Of a stretch of DNA of 64,000 nucleotides, positions 33,812 through 42,898 are shown piece after piece. Both the position numbers and the translations under genes were made by a program. The notes below the pieces were generated by a model. That model was not told where the DNA came from. It saw only the letters and a list, made by a program, of their open reading frames with translations, and ran no database searches. Position 1 is the stretch's first letter. Every line of letters starts with the position of its first letter. Source of the stretch: Streptomyces sp. NBC_00483 (lineage in GTDB: Bacteria > Actinomycetota > Actinomycetes > Streptomycetales > Streptomycetaceae); NCBI RefSeq assembly GCF_036013745.1, contig NZ_CP107880.1, positions 5,580,001-5,644,000 of the forward strand, read 5' to 3'.

Positions 33812-35221
33812 GTGACCACCGTCGCCGCCAGAGCCCGTACTCGTACGCAACCCGTACTCGAAGCCGAGGCCGTACCCGGCCGCACCGGCCGGACCCCCGC
33901 CCTCCTCGCCGCGCTGCTCGGCTTCGCCGTGATCACCATCGACGTGTCGGCCGTGAACATCGCCCTGCCGGACATCCGCGACGACCTGCACAGCGGCATG
34001 ACCGGACTGCAGTGGGTGGCGGACGCGTACACGCTGATGTTCGCCGGTCTGATGCTGTCGGCGGGCGCGCTCAGCGACCGCACCGGAGCCCGCCGCGCCT
34101 ACGTCCTCGGCACCACCCTCTTCACCCTCGCCTCGCTGGCCTGCGCCGTCGCCCCCGGCCTCGGCGCGCTGATCGCGGCCCGCGTCGTCCAGGGCGGGGC
34201 GGCCGCCGTCCTGATGCCCGCGTCGCTCGCGCTGATCCGGGAGGCGTACGACGACGCGCGGCGGCGGGCTCGGGCGATCGCCCTGTGGACGGTCGGCGGT
34301 TCGGTGTCGATGGCGGCGGGCCCGGTGCTCGGCGGCGTACTCACCGAACACGTGGGCTGGCGTGCGGTGTTCTTCCTCAACCTGCCCGTGGGCGCGGCCA
34401 TCCTGCTCCTGCTCACGAAGGTCGCCCCCTCGCCGCGCCGCCCCGCACCACTGGACATCCCCGGCCAGATCACGGCGGTCCTCACCCTCGCGGGCCTGAC
34501 CTTCGCGGTGATCGAGGGCGGCCGCGCGGGCCTCGCGGCGTTCGCCGTGGCGGTGGTCTCCGCGATCACCTTCTACGTGACCGAGAAGCGCCACCGCGCC
34601 CCGATGGTCCCGCTGACCATGCTGCGCGACCGCACGGTCTCGGTGTCCCTCGCGATCGGCTTCGCCACGAACGTCGGCTTCTACGGTGTGGTGTTCCTGC
34701 TCGGCCTCTACCTTCAGCAGCTCCGGGGCATGTCCGCGACGGCGGCGGGCCTGGTCTTCGTGCCGCTGGCCGTACTGATCACCGGCACGAACCTGATCTC
34801 GCCGCGCGCCGCCGAACGCTTCGGCCGCCGCACGGTCGTCGTCATCGGCCAACTCGTCCTGGCCCTCGCGATGTTCGCCCTGCTGCCCCTGTCCGCGCAC
34901 ACCCCGACCTGGCTGCTCCTGACCCTCCTCGTCCCGACGGGCCTCGGCGGAGCGTTCGCGATCCCGGCGGTGACGGCGATGCTGATGGACGCCGTCCCGG
35001 GCCCGCGTGTGGGCACGGCATCCGGCCTCCTCAACGCCCTCCGCCAAACCGGCGGCGCCCTCGCGGTCGCCCTCTTCGGCACCCTCCTCGCCGCCAACGG
35101 CGAGGGAACGTTCTCCCTGGGCGGTATGCGGGCGAGCCTGGTGGTGGCGGGTGTGCTGCTGGTGGCGACGGCGGTGTTGAGCGGGGTGCTGCTGCGCAAA
35201 TCAAGCCCCGCCGGCGATTGA
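33812..35221 (+). CDS. MFS transporter, DHA2 (EmrB/QacA-like) drug exporter
   Basis: 469 aa, 13-14 hydrophobic segments. Motif A is ALSDRTGARRAYVLG, motif C-like region AAGPVLGGVLTEHVGWRAVF. VITIDVSAVNIALPDIRDDL is the usual DHA2 helix 1. GTG 33812 has AGGAGG 6 nt upstream. The last eight residues (KSSPAGD and flanking) and the stop codon are supplied by a copy of repeat family B. Probably regulated by the divergent XRE protein. Substrate unknown. Confidence 0.9.
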   Translation: MTTVAARARTRTQPVLEAEAVPGRTGRTPALLAALLGFAVITIDVSAVNIALPDIRDDLHSGMTGLQWVADAYTLMFAGLMLSAGALSDRTGARRAYVLGTTLFTLASLACAVAPGLGALIAARVVQGGAAAVLMPASLALIREAYDDARRRARAIALWTVGGSVSMAAGPVLGGVLTEHVGWRAVFFLNLPVGAAILLLLTKVAPSPRRPAPLDIPGQITAVLTLAGLTFAVIEGGRAGLAAFAVAVVSAITFYVTEKRHRAPMVPLTMLRDRTVSVSLAIGFATNVGFYGVVFLLGLYLQQLRGMSATAAGLVFVPLAVLITGTNLISPRAAERFGRRTVVVIGQLVLALAMFALLPLSAHTPTWLLLTLLVPTGLGGAFAIPAVTAMLMDAVPGPRVGTASGLLNALRQTGGALAVALFGTLLAANGEGTFSLGGMRASLVVAGVLLVATAVLSGVLLRKSSPAGD

Positions 35222-35255
35222 GGCGCGGGGTCCGGGGCAGAGCCCCGAGACGTCA
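35197..35255 (-). repeat. Repeat family B copy forming the 3' end of the MFS gene
   Basis: A 32-nt stretch (35197-35228) is the reverse complement, with a single mismatch, of 44653-44684. It provides the final codons and TGA of the MFS gene and then continues into GGGGTCCGGGGCAGAGCCCC. Confidence 0.8.
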
Positions 35256-35274
35256 ACCCCGGCTGGGCGCAACG

Positions 35275-36105
35275 TCACCGGCCCCGCGCATAGCGCCCCG
35301 GCGGAACCCCCACCACCCGCCTAAAGCACCGCGTCAAATGCGCCTGGTCGTAAAACCCACACGCCTCCGCCACCCCGGCGGGGGCCTGCCCGTCGAGCAG
35401 CATCCGCCGCGCCCGATCCACCCGCCGCGACATCAGGTACTGGTGCGGAGCGATCCCGTACGCCGCCCCGAAGGACCGCACCAGATGCGCCGGATGCGCG
35501 TGCACAAGCCCCGCCGCCTCCTTCAGCTCGACGCCCTCGGTCACCCGCGCGTCGATCAGCTCCCGCAGCGACGCGGCGACACGACGGTCGGGCACGCGCT
35601 TCCGGTGGCCCGGGGCCTCGGCGAGAGCCGGCCGCAACCGCTCGCGGAGCCGTTCGCCGACGAGAGCGAAGCGGGCCGCGGCCTCCAGCTCGTCGCCGGG
35701 GTGCGCGAGCGCGGTGTGCAGCTGCCCGATACGTCGCCGTAGCAGCGGATCCACCAGGTCGGGAGTGTCCACGGCGGCCCCGACGAACGACGCGTCGAGC
35801 GGCCCGTCCTCCCCGGCCGCCTCCAGATACAGCACCCGCTTGCGGAACCCCTCCGGCGTCGCGGCCTGCCCGTTGTGCGGAACCTGCGGCGGCAGCAGCG
35901 AGACGGTGCCGAGCGGCGTCCCGTGCTCGTGCCGCTCCAGGTCGTAGCGGACCGCGCCCTCGTCGACGATGAGCAGCGTCCAGGTGTCGTGCACGTGCAT
36001 CGGGTAGGCGTGCCGCGTGAAGTGGGCGTGGAAGACCTCCGTGACGCCCGGTACGCGGGGCCGCCACGCGGTGATCTCTTCCCCCGCGGAACCGCCGACT
36101 GCCAT
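35275..36105 (-). CDS. AraC-family transcriptional regulator with cupin sensor
   Basis: 276 aa. N-terminal AraC-binding cupin (HFTRHAYPMHVHDTWTLLIV, LLPPQVPHNGQ) and C-terminal double helix-turn-helix (LKEAAGLVHAHPAHLVRSFG, GVAEACGFYDQAHLTRCFRR). ATG 36105 is preferred over an upstream TTG. It is divergent from a DUF2000 gene with 49 bp between starts, a pairing I recall in other actinobacteria, so DUF2000 is its likely target. Confidence 0.9.
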   Translation of the reverse strand: MAVGGSAGEEITAWRPRVPGVTEVFHAHFTRHAYPMHVHDTWTLLIVDEGAVRYDLERHEHGTPLGTVSLLPPQVPHNGQAATPEGFRKRVLYLEAAGEDGPLDASFVGAAVDTPDLVDPLLRRRIGQLHTALAHPGDELEAAARFALVGERLRERLRPALAEAPGHRKRVPDRRVAASLRELIDARVTEGVELKEAAGLVHAHPAHLVRSFGAAYGIAPHQYLMSRRVDRARRMLLDGQAPAGVAEACGFYDQAHLTRCFRRVVGVPPGRYARGR

Positions 36106-36154
36106 GCAAAAAACGTACAAGACCGGACGGGAAGGTGGGCGGCAGTCTCAAGCC

Positions 36155-36619
36155 ATGAGCACCGAGACCACCGCCCCCGCACCCGCACCCGCCACCACCC
36201 CGGCCCCCGTCCGCTTCGACACGAAGATCGCCGTGCTGCTCCGCGACGACCTGGAGACCTGGCAGCGCCTGAACGTCACGGCCTTCCTCGTCAGCGGCCT
36301 CGGCCCCCAGGTGCCCGAGGTGATCGGCGAGCCCTACGAGGACGCGGACGGCACCCCGTACCTGCCGATGTTCCGCCAGCCGGTGCTGGTCTTCGAGGGC
36401 GGCAAGGACCTCCTGAAGACCGCCCACGAACGCGCCCTGCGCCGCGCCCTGCCCCGCGCCGTCTTCACGTCCGACCTCTTCGCCACCGGCAACGACACCG
36501 ACAACAGGGCAGCCGTACGCTCCGTGTCCGCCACCGAACTGGACCTGGTGGGCCTCTCGGTCTACGGCCCGCGCAACGCGGTGGACAAGGTGCTGAAGGG
36601 TGCGCGTATGCATCCGTGA
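36155..36619 (+). CDS. DUF2000 family protein
   Basis: 154 aa. A Pro/Ala-rich head (residues 1-20) then the DUF2000 core: DTKIAVLLRDDLETWQRLNV, LPMFRQPVLVFEGG. The fold resembles peptidyl-tRNA hydrolase 2-like proteins but function is not known. Divergently paired with the AraC regulator. Codon use is similar to its neighbours. Confidence 0.82.
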   Translation: MSTETTAPAPAPATTPAPVRFDTKIAVLLRDDLETWQRLNVTAFLVSGLGPQVPEVIGEPYEDADGTPYLPMFRQPVLVFEGGKDLLKTAHERALRRALPRAVFTSDLFATGNDTDNRAAVRSVSATELDLVGLSVYGPRNAVDKVLKGARMHP

Positions 36620-36720
36620 GTGTGTTGCGGGTGCCCGGCAGGCAGGGAGGCGATTGGCCCAGCCACGGGCCCCACAAGTTGCCTACTCGCGCAGGAGCGT
36701 TCCTCCATAGCGTGAGGAGT

Positions 36721-37950
36721 ATGCCGCCCCGTTCGCCTGTCCGCGCCCTCGCCGCAGCACAGCTGGCCAACTCCGTCGGAGACGGCGTCTACTACGTCAC
36801 GTCCGCCCTCTACTTCATCCGCGTCGTCGGGCTCTCGCCCACGCAGGTCGGCCTCGCCCTGACGGTGGCGTGGGCCGTGGGCGCGATGGCGGGGGTGCCG
36901 CTCGGGGCGGCCGCCGACCGGCGCGGGCCGCGCGGCGCGTCCGTGCTGCTGGCCCTCGGGACGGCGGCGGCCGTGCTGTCCTTCCTGGTCGTCCGTTCGT
37001 ACGCCGCGTTCCTGCTCGCGCTCGTCGCGTACGCGGTCGCGCAGTGCGGCCTCGCGGCGGCCCGGCAGGCGTTGCTCGCGGGTGTCGTGGAACCGGCCCG
37101 GCGCACCGCCGCCCTCGCCCGCCTCCAGTCGACGCTGAACGCGGGCCTGGCGGTCGGCGCGGGCATCGGCGGGCTCGCCCTCCAGCACGACACCCGCGCC
37201 GGCTACCTCCTCGTGCTCGCGCTCGACGGCGTCGGCTTCGTGGTCTGCGCGCTGATCCTGTTCCGGCTTCCCGTGGTGCCGCCCGTCCCGGCGCGGGCGG
37301 TGAAGGAGCCGCGCCTCGCTGTGCTCCGCGACCGCCCGTACGTCGCCGTGACCGTGCTCAACGCCGTTCTCCTGCTGCGCATGCCGCTGCTCTCGCTCGC
37401 GGTGCCGCTGTGGATCGTGACGCACACGGCCGCGCCGGGCTGGCTGGTGTCGGCTCTGTTCGTGCTCAACACCCTTGGCGTGATGGCGTTCCAGGTGCGG
37501 ATGGCGCGCGGCGTCGACGGTCTGCGCGCCGCCACGCGGACGGTGCGCCGCTCCGGCGCCGTGCTGTTGGCGTCGTGCGTGGTGTTCGCCGCGTCGGCCG
37601 GGGGCGGCCTCGGCCCATGGGGCGCGGTGGCGGTCCTCGTCGCGGCCTCGGTCCTCCAGCTCGTGGGTGAGATGCAGCAGTCGGCGGGGTCGTGGCAACT
37701 GTCCTTCTCGCTTGCGCCCGCGCACCAAGTAGGCCAGTACCAGGGCTTCTTCGGTACGGGAGTGCCGCTCGCCCGTACGGTCGGCCCGCTCGTCCTGACC
37801 GCGCTCCTGGTGACGTGGGGTGTGCCTGGTTGGCTGGTGCTCGGCGCGGTGTTCCTCGCGGCAGGCGCGGCGATGGGGCCGGTGGCGCGCCGGGCCGAGG
37901 CCGCTCGGGGCGTTCCTGCGACAGCCCTGCCGGCCGCAGCAGCCCCGTGA
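36721..37950 (+). CDS. MFS transporter
   Basis: 409 aa, about 12 hydrophobic segments. Helix 1 is LAAAQLANSVGDGVYYVTSA; motif A is GAAADRRGPRGASVLL. GTGAGGAG lies directly before the ATG. A Gln-rich segment (VGEMQQSAGSWQLSFSLAP) lies before helix 10-11. Substrate unknown. In-frame beyond its stop is a cupin fragment (37951-38097), probably a relic of a different gene. Confidence 0.85.
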   Translation: MPPRSPVRALAAAQLANSVGDGVYYVTSALYFIRVVGLSPTQVGLALTVAWAVGAMAGVPLGAAADRRGPRGASVLLALGTAAAVLSFLVVRSYAAFLLALVAYAVAQCGLAAARQALLAGVVEPARRTAALARLQSTLNAGLAVGAGIGGLALQHDTRAGYLLVLALDGVGFVVCALILFRLPVVPPVPARAVKEPRLAVLRDRPYVAVTVLNAVLLLRMPLLSLAVPLWIVTHTAAPGWLVSALFVLNTLGVMAFQVRMARGVDGLRAATRTVRRSGAVLLASCVVFAASAGGGLGPWGAVAVLVAASVLQLVGEMQQSAGSWQLSFSLAPAHQVGQYQGFFGTGVPLARTVGPLVLTALLVTWGVPGWLVLGAVFLAAGAAMGPVARRAEAARGVPATALPAAAAP

Positions 37951-38097
37951 CCACTGGGCCGGGTCCTCGCGGGGCCGACGGAGGACCCCGTCGAGCTCGC
38001 TCCCGGTGACTACCTCTCGTACCCCGGCGACGTACCCCACACGTGCCGGGCGCTGGAGCCGGGCACCACCTGTGTGCTGGTGATGCAGCACACGTAG
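37951..38097 (+). pseudogene. C-terminal remnant of a cupin-domain (XRE-cupin type) regulator
   Basis: Translating after the MFS stop in the same frame gives LAPGDYLSYPGDVPHTCRAL followed by EPGTTCVLVMQHT and a stop. This is the end of a cupin barrel as found in XRE-cupin transcription factors (GD...PGDVPH). No start codon, HTH or N-terminal cupin half is present, so it is a degraded 3' fragment. Confidence 0.65.
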
Positions 38098-38122
38098 GCG
38101 GTCGTGCGGGCGGCCCCGGCGG

Positions 38123-39001
38123 CTACTTCTTCCGCCGGTTCAGCAACTGCTCCCGCAACACCGTGAGTTGGTGCGACGTCGACACGGCGAGCCCCTCGTC
38201 CAGCGTCGTCATCGCCAGCAGCAGCGCGTCCGCCACCACCAGCGCCGTCAGTGCCTCCGTGGTGATCCCCGTGGGCGTGTGCGGGGCGGTGAGCACCGCG
38301 TCGACCCGGTCCCCGTACCGCTCGGCCAGCTCGTCCGTGACCAGGACGACCCGCGCGCCCACCGCCCGCGCCCGGTCGATCAGCACCGTCAACTCGGGCA
38401 GATCGCGGCCCGGTTGGAAGATCACGACCGCGTCGCCCTGGCGCAGCCGCAGCAGATGGTCCGCGAGGGCGAACCCGGTGGCCCCGACGTACTGCGCCCT
38501 GCGTCCGACCCTGCCGAGCGCCAACGTCAGGTGCCGCGCGGCGAGTTCGGACGCCGCCACCCCGTAGCAGTGGATCTCGCCGGCCTCCGCCAGGATCCCC
38601 ACCGCCTCCCGCAGTGCCTCGCCGGGCGTCAGGCGCCGGGCGTGCTCGATGCGCTCGGCGGCCTCGTCGAACACCTCGCCCCAGATGGCGTCCAGGTCGC
38701 GGCCGACATGGGCGATGCGCCGCTTGAGCCGCACCTCGGGGGCCACGGCGGACGTGAGGTCCGAGGCCAACTCCCGCTTGAGCGCGGGCAGTCCCGCGTA
38801 CCCGAGCTTCTGCAGGGTCCGCACCACGCTCGCGTTGCTGGTGCCGCTCGCCGTTCCCAGCTCCTGCGCGGAGGCGAAAAGGAGGGACTCGGCCGGGGCG
38901 CTGACCAGGTACTGGGCCACCGCCCGCTCGGACGCGGACAGTTCGTCCCAGCGTTCGCGCACGGCGCCGCGCAGCCGGGCGGCCCCATCGGTAATTTCCA
39001 T
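38123..39001 (-). CDS. RpiR/MurR-family regulator with degenerate SIS domain
   Basis: 292 aa. N-terminal RpiR HTH (LSASERAVAQYLVSAPAESL, GTASGTSNASVVRTLQKLGY) and a C-terminal SIS domain (about 125-270; EIHCYGVAASELAARHLTLA). The SIS loop that normally reads S-x-S-G-x-T is FQPGRD at 195-200, so binding of a classical phosphosugar is doubtful. It is divergent from the C45 hydrolase/ABC operon, its presumable target. A GTAAT-N4-ATTAC site overlaps its start codon. Confidence 0.85.
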   Translation of the reverse strand: MEITDGAARLRGAVRERWDELSASERAVAQYLVSAPAESLLFASAQELGTASGTSNASVVRTLQKLGYAGLPALKRELASDLTSAVAPEVRLKRRIAHVGRDLDAIWGEVFDEAAERIEHARRLTPGEALREAVGILAEAGEIHCYGVAASELAARHLTLALGRVGRRAQYVGATGFALADHLLRLRQGDAVVIFQPGRDLPELTVLIDRARAVGARVVLVTDELAERYGDRVDAVLTAPHTPTGITTEALTALVVADALLLAMTTLDEGLAVSTSHQLTVLREQLLNRRKK

Positions 39002-39004
39002 TAC
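38991..39004. promoter_or_regulatory. Inverted repeat overlapping the RpiR start codon
   Basis: GTAAT-TTCC-ATTAC is a perfect 5+4+5 repeat. Related TTAC sequences occur at about 39030 and in GTAATCGACGTTAC at about 39071. Candidate RpiR binding sites in the divergent promoter. Confidence 0.5.
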
Positions 39005-39127
39005 AGCTATTGACTCTCGTGTGATGGCCGTTACTCTCCTGGACAACGCATTCCAAGTGGAGAGCATCTCGTAATCGACGTTACAGCACGGTTTCGGGAG
39101 CGAGTCCTCTCCGTGGCGAGGAGAACC

Positions 39128-40282
39128 ATGGCATCCCGGACCCTCCCGGTCATCGACATCAGCGGCACCCCTCTCGAGCGCGGCCGCCAGTACGGCGAGG
39201 CCGTCAGGCCTCAACTGGGCGCCGCCATCGGCTACTACGAGCAGGCCTTCGGCCAGTCGGCCGGCCTGACCTGGGACCGGGTCACCGCACGCGCGGCCCG
39301 CTGGCTGGAGCCGGTGCGCGACTACGCCCCCGAACTCCTCGACGAAATGCGGGGCATAGCCGACGGCGCGGGCGTCGACGTCCTCGACGTCCTCGCGCTC
39401 AACGCCCGCGGCGAGGTCATCTACGACCGCTCCTTCAAGGACATGGCCGCCAAGGAGGAACCGGAGGAGCCCGCCGAGGGCTGCACCTCCTTCGCCGCGT
39501 ACGGCGAGGCCAGCGGCGACGGTCACGTCTGGGCCGGTCAGAACTGGGACTGGCGGGCCGGCGTCGCCGACACCGTCGTCATGATCCGGATCGAGCAGCC
39601 GCCCAAGCCCACCGTGATCATGCAGGTGGAGGCCGGCCAGATAGGCCGCCAGGGCGCCAACTCCGCCGGCATCGCCCTCAACGCCAACGGCCTCGGCGGT
39701 CGGTTCAGCGAGGCGATCGGCCTCCCGCAGACCGTCATCCGGCGCAGCGTCCTCGACACCCACACGGTCACCGACGCCCTCGACATCCTCTGCCGCACCC
39801 GCGCCCACATCGCCAGCAACGCCCTGCTGACCTGCCGCGAGGGCTTCGCGGTCGACCTGGAGACGACCCCGGCGAGCATCGGCTGGATGCATCCGACCGA
39901 CGGCCTCCTGGTCCACGGCAACCACTACCAGGCAGGCGTCCCGGCCGCCCTCGCCGCCGACTACCGCCCCATGTCGTCCGACTCCCTCCTGCGCGTCCCC
40001 CGCGCCGAACAGGGCCTCGCCGCCCTGCGCGGCTCCACCGGCGCCGACGAGTCCCGCAAGCTCATCAAGCAGGCCATGTCGGACCACCTCGGCCTGCCCG
40101 AGTCGCTGTGCACGCACCCCGACGTCCGCAAGCCGGAGGTCAAGCACTGGATGACGCTCGTCTCCTCCTGCGTCGACCTGACGACCGGCGACTACCACGT
40201 CACCGCCGGCACCCCCTGCGACCGCGAATACCAGCACCTGCCCTGGAACCTCTACGACGGCCCGTACGGAGATGCCGGATGA
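39128..40282 (+). CDS. C45-family autoproteolytic acyltransferase/acyl hydrolase (IAT-like Ntn)
   Basis: 384 aa. Resembles isopenicillin N acyltransferase: SGTPLERGRQYGEAVRPQL, ELLDEMRGIADGAGVDVLDV, and the self-cleavage site Gly118-Cys119 in PAEGCTSFAAYGE. Cys119 would be the N-terminal nucleophile. GQNWDW follows, as in the family. No signal peptide, so it acts in the cytoplasm. Start ATG 39128 follows GAGGAG; a GTG exists at 39113. It overlaps the ABC binding-protein gene by 4 bp, so an imported acylated compound is the natural substrate guess. Confidence 0.88.
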   Translation: MASRTLPVIDISGTPLERGRQYGEAVRPQLGAAIGYYEQAFGQSAGLTWDRVTARAARWLEPVRDYAPELLDEMRGIADGAGVDVLDVLALNARGEVIYDRSFKDMAAKEEPEEPAEGCTSFAAYGEASGDGHVWAGQNWDWRAGVADTVVMIRIEQPPKPTVIMQVEAGQIGRQGANSAGIALNANGLGGRFSEAIGLPQTVIRRSVLDTHTVTDALDILCRTRAHIASNALLTCREGFAVDLETTPASIGWMHPTDGLLVHGNHYQAGVPAALAADYRPMSSDSLLRVPRAEQGLAALRGSTGADESRKLIKQAMSDHLGLPESLCTHPDVRKPEVKHWMTLVSSCVDLTTGDYHVTAGTPCDREYQHLPWNLYDGPYGDAG

Positions 40283-41928
40283 CGACGACAAGACGACGGG
40301 CGGCGGTGGCCGTGGTCGTCGCCGCGACCCTTCTCGCCGCCACCGGCTGCGCGGGCGCCGATCGCCCCACCGGGGGCGCCGCCCCGGTCGACGCGTCCAA
40401 GCTGAAACTCGACGCGACGACCCCGGCCGCCAACGGGCCGCTCACCAAGGCGAATTGGCTCCTGGAGAACGAACCGGACTCCCTCGACCTCGACTCCCAG
40501 GGCTCCAGCTCGGGCCGCATCGTCCTCACCAGCGTCTGCGAGCGCCTCTACCAGCTCCAGCCGGACATGACGACGAAGCCGTTCCTGGCGAAGAAGGCCG
40601 TCACCTCCGACGGCGGCCGCAAGCTCACCTTCACCCTCCGCGACGACGTCACCTTCCACGACGGTACGAAGATGACGGCGGACGACGTCCTGTGGTCGCT
40701 GAAGCGGCACGCGTCCAAGGACATGGAGCAGTCGGACGAGTTCGAGAACGTCACGTCGATGAAGAAGACGGCCGCCAACCAGGTCACCGTCACCTTCGAA
40801 GCACCCGACGCGATGTTCCTGAAGGCCATGGCGGGCGACGCGGGCATCGTCTGGAACAAGGCCCAAGTCGCCAAGTCCGGCAAGGAGTTCGGCACTCCCG
40901 GCCAGCCCGACGCCTGCTCGGGCCCGTACGAACTCGCCGGCTGGAAGTCCGGCGACTCGATCACCATTCGCGCCGCGAAGGACTACTGGGGCAAGCAGCC
41001 CCTCACCCGCCAGATCGTCTTCCACTGGGCCACCGACAGCGCCTTCGTCAACGCACTCAAGACGGGCGCCGCCGACGGCGCCTACGCCGACGCCCCGAAC
41101 ACGGCCGCGGCCCTGCGCGCCGACAAGGACCTCAAGCAGTACTACGGTCCGTCGACCGCCTCGCTCGTCCTCATCCCGACCGACCGAGGCGGCCTCACCG
41201 ACCCGAGGATCCGCCGCGCCCTCTCCCTCGCGCTCGACCGCAGGGGCATCGCGGAGTCCGGCTACGGCGGTCTCGTCCAGCCGTGGGCGTCCCCGGTCGG
41301 CTCCGGCGCCTGGGGCTACGAGAAGGCCGAATTCGCCGCCGCACAGAAGAAGTTGGACAGGCTCGCCCCCGCCTCGCCCAGCGACGCCGACCTCGCCGCG
41401 GCCAAGAAACTGGTGAAGGCGGCAGGCGCCCCCACCGACCCCGTCGTCATCGGCGCCGACGCCAGCCAGGGCCGCACCGTCATCGCCAACGCGACCCGCG
41501 CCGCCCTCCAGAGCATCGGCATCCGCGCCGAGATCAAGACGGTGCCGCCCGCCGAGTTCGAGGAGTTCTACAGCGACCCGACGGCCCGCGCCGACATCGA
41601 CGTACTCGCAGGTGACTGGTACATCTCCAAGGCCGACCCGATGGGCTTCTACGACAACGGCCTGTCCGACTCCTCGAACAACTGGGTCCACTACAAGAGC
41701 AAGACGTACGACGCCCAGGTGAAGCAGGCCCTGTCCACCCTCGACGACACCAAGCGCGCCGCGCTCGCCGTCGACGTACAGCAGAAGTTCGTCGAGTCGG
41801 CGGTCTGGATCCCGCTCGCGCAGGTCCCCACCATCCTCGTCCTGAACAAGAAGCTGGCCGGCCCCACCGCCTCCCAGGCCTACCTCTATTACCCCTGGGC
41901 CACCCAACTCGGCGTAAGAAAGGGCTAG
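40279..41928 (+). CDS. ABC transporter substrate-binding lipoprotein (SBP_bac_5, oligopeptide type)
   Basis: 549 aa. Lipoprotein signal with Cys24 (LAATGC). SBP_bac_5 landmarks: LTFTLRDDVTFHDGTKMTAD, DVLWSLKRHAS, DPRIRRALSLALDRRGIAES. Family members bind peptides, nickel, opines or cell-wall peptides outside the membrane. ATGA overlap with the hydrolase and 7 bp to the first permease show one operon. Ligand unknown. Confidence 0.92.
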   Translation: MTTTRRRAAVAVVVAATLLAATGCAGADRPTGGAAPVDASKLKLDATTPAANGPLTKANWLLENEPDSLDLDSQGSSSGRIVLTSVCERLYQLQPDMTTKPFLAKKAVTSDGGRKLTFTLRDDVTFHDGTKMTADDVLWSLKRHASKDMEQSDEFENVTSMKKTAANQVTVTFEAPDAMFLKAMAGDAGIVWNKAQVAKSGKEFGTPGQPDACSGPYELAGWKSGDSITIRAAKDYWGKQPLTRQIVFHWATDSAFVNALKTGAADGAYADAPNTAAALRADKDLKQYYGPSTASLVLIPTDRGGLTDPRIRRALSLALDRRGIAESGYGGLVQPWASPVGSGAWGYEKAEFAAAQKKLDRLAPASPSDADLAAAKKLVKAAGAPTDPVVIGADASQGRTVIANATRAALQSIGIRAEIKTVPPAEFEEFYSDPTARADIDVLAGDWYISKADPMGFYDNGLSDSSNNWVHYKSKTYDAQVKQALSTLDDTKRAALAVDVQQKFVESAVWIPLAQVPTILVLNKKLAGPTASQAYLYYPWATQLGVRKG

Positions 41929-41935
41929 TCGACAC

Positions 41936-42898
41936 ATGATGCCCCTTGCCCTCGTCACGCGCCTCGCCCGCCGCATCGCCGGCCTCGTGGCGACCCTCTT
42001 CGCCGCGTCGTTCGTCATCTTCGCCGCCGTGTACGCGGCCCCCGGCGACCCCGCCGTCTTCCTCGCGGGCGGCCGCGACAAGCTCACCCCCGAACGTCTC
42101 GCGCAGGTCCGCGAGCAGTACCACCTCGACGAACCGCTCGTCGTCCAGTACGGCCGCTGGCTGTGGGACACCGTCCACCTCGACCTCGGCCGCTCCTTCA
42201 AATACAGCGACCAGGTGGCGGACCTGATCGCCTCCCGCCTGCCCTCCACCCTCGAACTCGTCGCGTACGCCACCGTGTTGTACGTGGTCTTCGGGGTCGG
42301 CGCCGGGATCCTCGCGGCGGTGCGGCGCTCGACATGGGTCGACTCGGCGGTGGTCGGCGGCACGACGCTCGCCGCCTCCGTCCCCTCGTTCGTGGCCGCG
42401 ATCGCGCTGGTCTCGCTGTTCGGTGTGCAGCTCGGCTGGTTCCCGGTGACCGGCTCGGGCTCCGGCCTCGCCGGCACCCTGCACCACCTGACCCTGCCCG
42501 CGGTCTCCCTCGCCCTCGGCGCGCTCGCCATCATCAGCCGCGTCACCCGGCAGGCCATGGCGGACGCCGCCGCATCCGACCACGTCGAGGCGGCCCGCGC
42601 CTCCGGCGTCCCGGAACGCGAGATCGTCCGCCGGCACGTCCTGCGCAACGCGCTCGGGCCCATCGTCACCATGTGCGGCCTGGTCATGGCGGGCATGCTC
42701 GCCGGCACGGTCGTCGTCGAGACGGCCTTCGGTATCAGCGGCATCGGCTCGCTGCTCGTCAACGCGATCAACACCCACGACTTCCCGGTCGCCCAGGCCG
42801 TCCTGCTGCTGATGGTCACCGGATACGTCGTCGTGACGACGCTCGTCGACCTCGTGCACCCCCTCCTGGACCCGAGAGTGAAGGAGGCCCACGCATGA
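41936..42898 (+). CDS. ABC transporter permease (DppB/OppB-like)
   Basis: 320 aa, six transmembrane segments. GDPAVFLAGGRDKLTPERLAQ is the typical DppB extracytoplasmic segment. The EAA loop is DHVEAARASGVPEREIVRRH. Forms the membrane channel with the next gene's product; overlaps it by 4 bp. Confidence 0.93.
   Translation: MMPLALVTRLARRIAGLVATLFAASFVIFAAVYAAPGDPAVFLAGGRDKLTPERLAQVREQYHLDEPLVVQYGRWLWDTVHLDLGRSFKYSDQVADLIASRLPSTLELVAYATVLYVVFGVGAGILAAVRRSTWVDSAVVGGTTLAASVPSFVAAIALVSLFGVQLGWFPVTGSGSGLAGTLHHLTLPAVSLALGALAIISRVTRQAMADAAASDHVEAARASGVPEREIVRRHVLRNALGPIVTMCGLVMAGMLAGTVVVETAFGISGIGSLLVNAINTHDFPVAQAVLLLMVTGYVVVTTLVDLVHPLLDPRVKEAHA

Noticed and set aside
39128..40282. Beta-lactam biosynthesis cluster (IAT-like enzyme here, IPNS-like enzyme at 12.9 kb)
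   Set aside because: No ACV synthetase or other cephalosporin/penicillin genes; the two genes are 25 kb apart and belong to broad families.
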